Assembly: GCA_000621405.1 (NCBI GenBank)
Contig: JHYK01000004.1
Span: 62,001 to 126,000, forward strand
From: Lachnospiraceae bacterium AC3007
GTDB lineage: Bacteria > Bacillota > Clostridia > Lachnospirales > Lachnospiraceae
Reading direction: 5' to 3'
Length of the DNA: 64,000 nt
Shown here: one piece after another, positions 63,762-64,000 of the stretch
Layout: every line of letters starts with the position of its first letter
Position numbering within the stretch: the first letter of the stretch is position 1
Notes under the pieces: generated by a model
Told to the model about the DNA's origin: nothing
Database searches by the model: none
Seen by the model: only the letters and a program-made list of their open reading frames with translations
Program-made: the position numbers and the translations under genes

Positions 63762-64000
63762 ATGCAGATAACTTATAAGCGGAACGGATTGAGAAACTAT
63801 CTGGTCGTAAAAAATGACAGGAATGAAGCGGCAGGTCTTCACGAAAAAATGATAGTGCGCAATCAGATAGGATATCTGGCGCGGATGACGCCTCAGAGCA
63901 TAGACGGTCATTCGTACTACTACTATGACATACAGGGCAGGGTCAGTCTGATGACGATGTTTGCCGCAAGAAGCCTGACTTATACAGAGATATCTGCGAT
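63762..64000 (+). CDS. DUF6382-like protein of the tad locus, N-terminal fragment (cut by window edge)
   Basis: 79 codons to the window end without a stop, from ATG 63762 behind AAGGAGGA. The sequence (MQITYKRNGLRNYLVVKNDR ... SYYYYDIQGRVSLMTMF) resembles the N-terminus of DUF6382 proteins, which often carry a C-terminal FHA domain and end clostridial tad operons. The FHA part would lie outside the window. Confidence 0.6.
   Translation, partial: MQITYKRNGLRNYLVVKNDRNEAAGLHEKMIVRNQIGYLARMTPQSIDGHSYYYYDIQGRVSLMTMFAARSLTYTEISA

Overview
The window reads as chromosomal DNA from an anaerobic Gram-positive member of the Firmicutes, most likely family Lachnospiraceae. Evidence: an hrcA-grpE-dnaK-dnaJ operon with a CIRCE operator, the tilS-hpt-ftsH and ireB-ruvX-yrzB blocks, RNase J, LytS/YesN-type sugar sensing, a ferredoxin-dependent Ech hydrogenase, a clostridial-style tad locus, and Lachnospiraceae-type families (DUF6465, DUF5702, DUF6311). 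A Butyrivibrio-like relative would fit, but the genus cannot be fixed from sequence reading alone. Almost all genes lie on the + strand in long, tightly packed operons with 1-13 nt gaps or ATGA overlaps. TTG and GTG starts behind good Shine-Dalgarno sites are frequent.

Layout. 1-1074: 5' part of xylulokinase (- strand). 1342-3820: a lysine/alanine-rich histone-like protein and a GT-C-like membrane protein. 3935-12745: a six-subunit Ech [NiFe] hydrogenase followed by maturation genes hypF, hypC and hypD; hypE sits convergently on the - strand with an RlmI/K-like methyltransferase. 14776-22617: CIRCE-controlled heat-shock operon, thiI and a DUF6311 membrane protein. 22680-22910: a Crh-like HPr (- strand). 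23039-26217: mtaB, a cysteine desulfurase and rsmE (tRNA/rRNA modification). 26231-36673: a sugar module with a membrane-anchored binding protein, LytS-like kinase, YesN-like regulator, a lipoprotein binding protein, and a ChvE/Ggu-type ABC transporter with two permeases. 36865-42388: housekeeping operon (ireB, ruvX, yrzB, rnj, ylbF, short MltG-like protein, O-methyltransferase, U32 protein). 42375-50642: glycan assembly cluster with five transferases of GT2/GT4 type, an acetyltransferase, a PglK-like ABC flippase and a GT11 fucosyltransferase. 50728-50814: tRNA-Ser(CGA), followed by an unusual hairpin array. 51052-55168: divIC, tilS, hpt, ftsH. 55243-55370: a candidate small RNA. 55385 to the right edge: a tad pilus locus.

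How the parts work together. The Ech complex would oxidise reduced ferredoxin, evolve H2 and pump ions; Hyp proteins assemble its Ni-Fe(CN)2CO site. The sugar module looks like an expanded form of the XylFII-LytS-YesN three-component xylose sensors of clostridia, driving a high-level monosaccharide importer, with xylulokinase nearby. The glycan cluster and the tad pilus point to a cell that decorates and extends its surface. No rRNA, insertion sequence, prophage or CRISPR array was seen. The most notable unexplained items are the tRNA-linked three-hairpin element (50861-50970), the small RNA candidate before the tad locus, a TadC-like protein with an Ig-like extracytoplasmic insert, a TadE-like pseudopilin with two Cys/His modules, and a Crh-like HPr. 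All functional names come from motif recognition without database searches.
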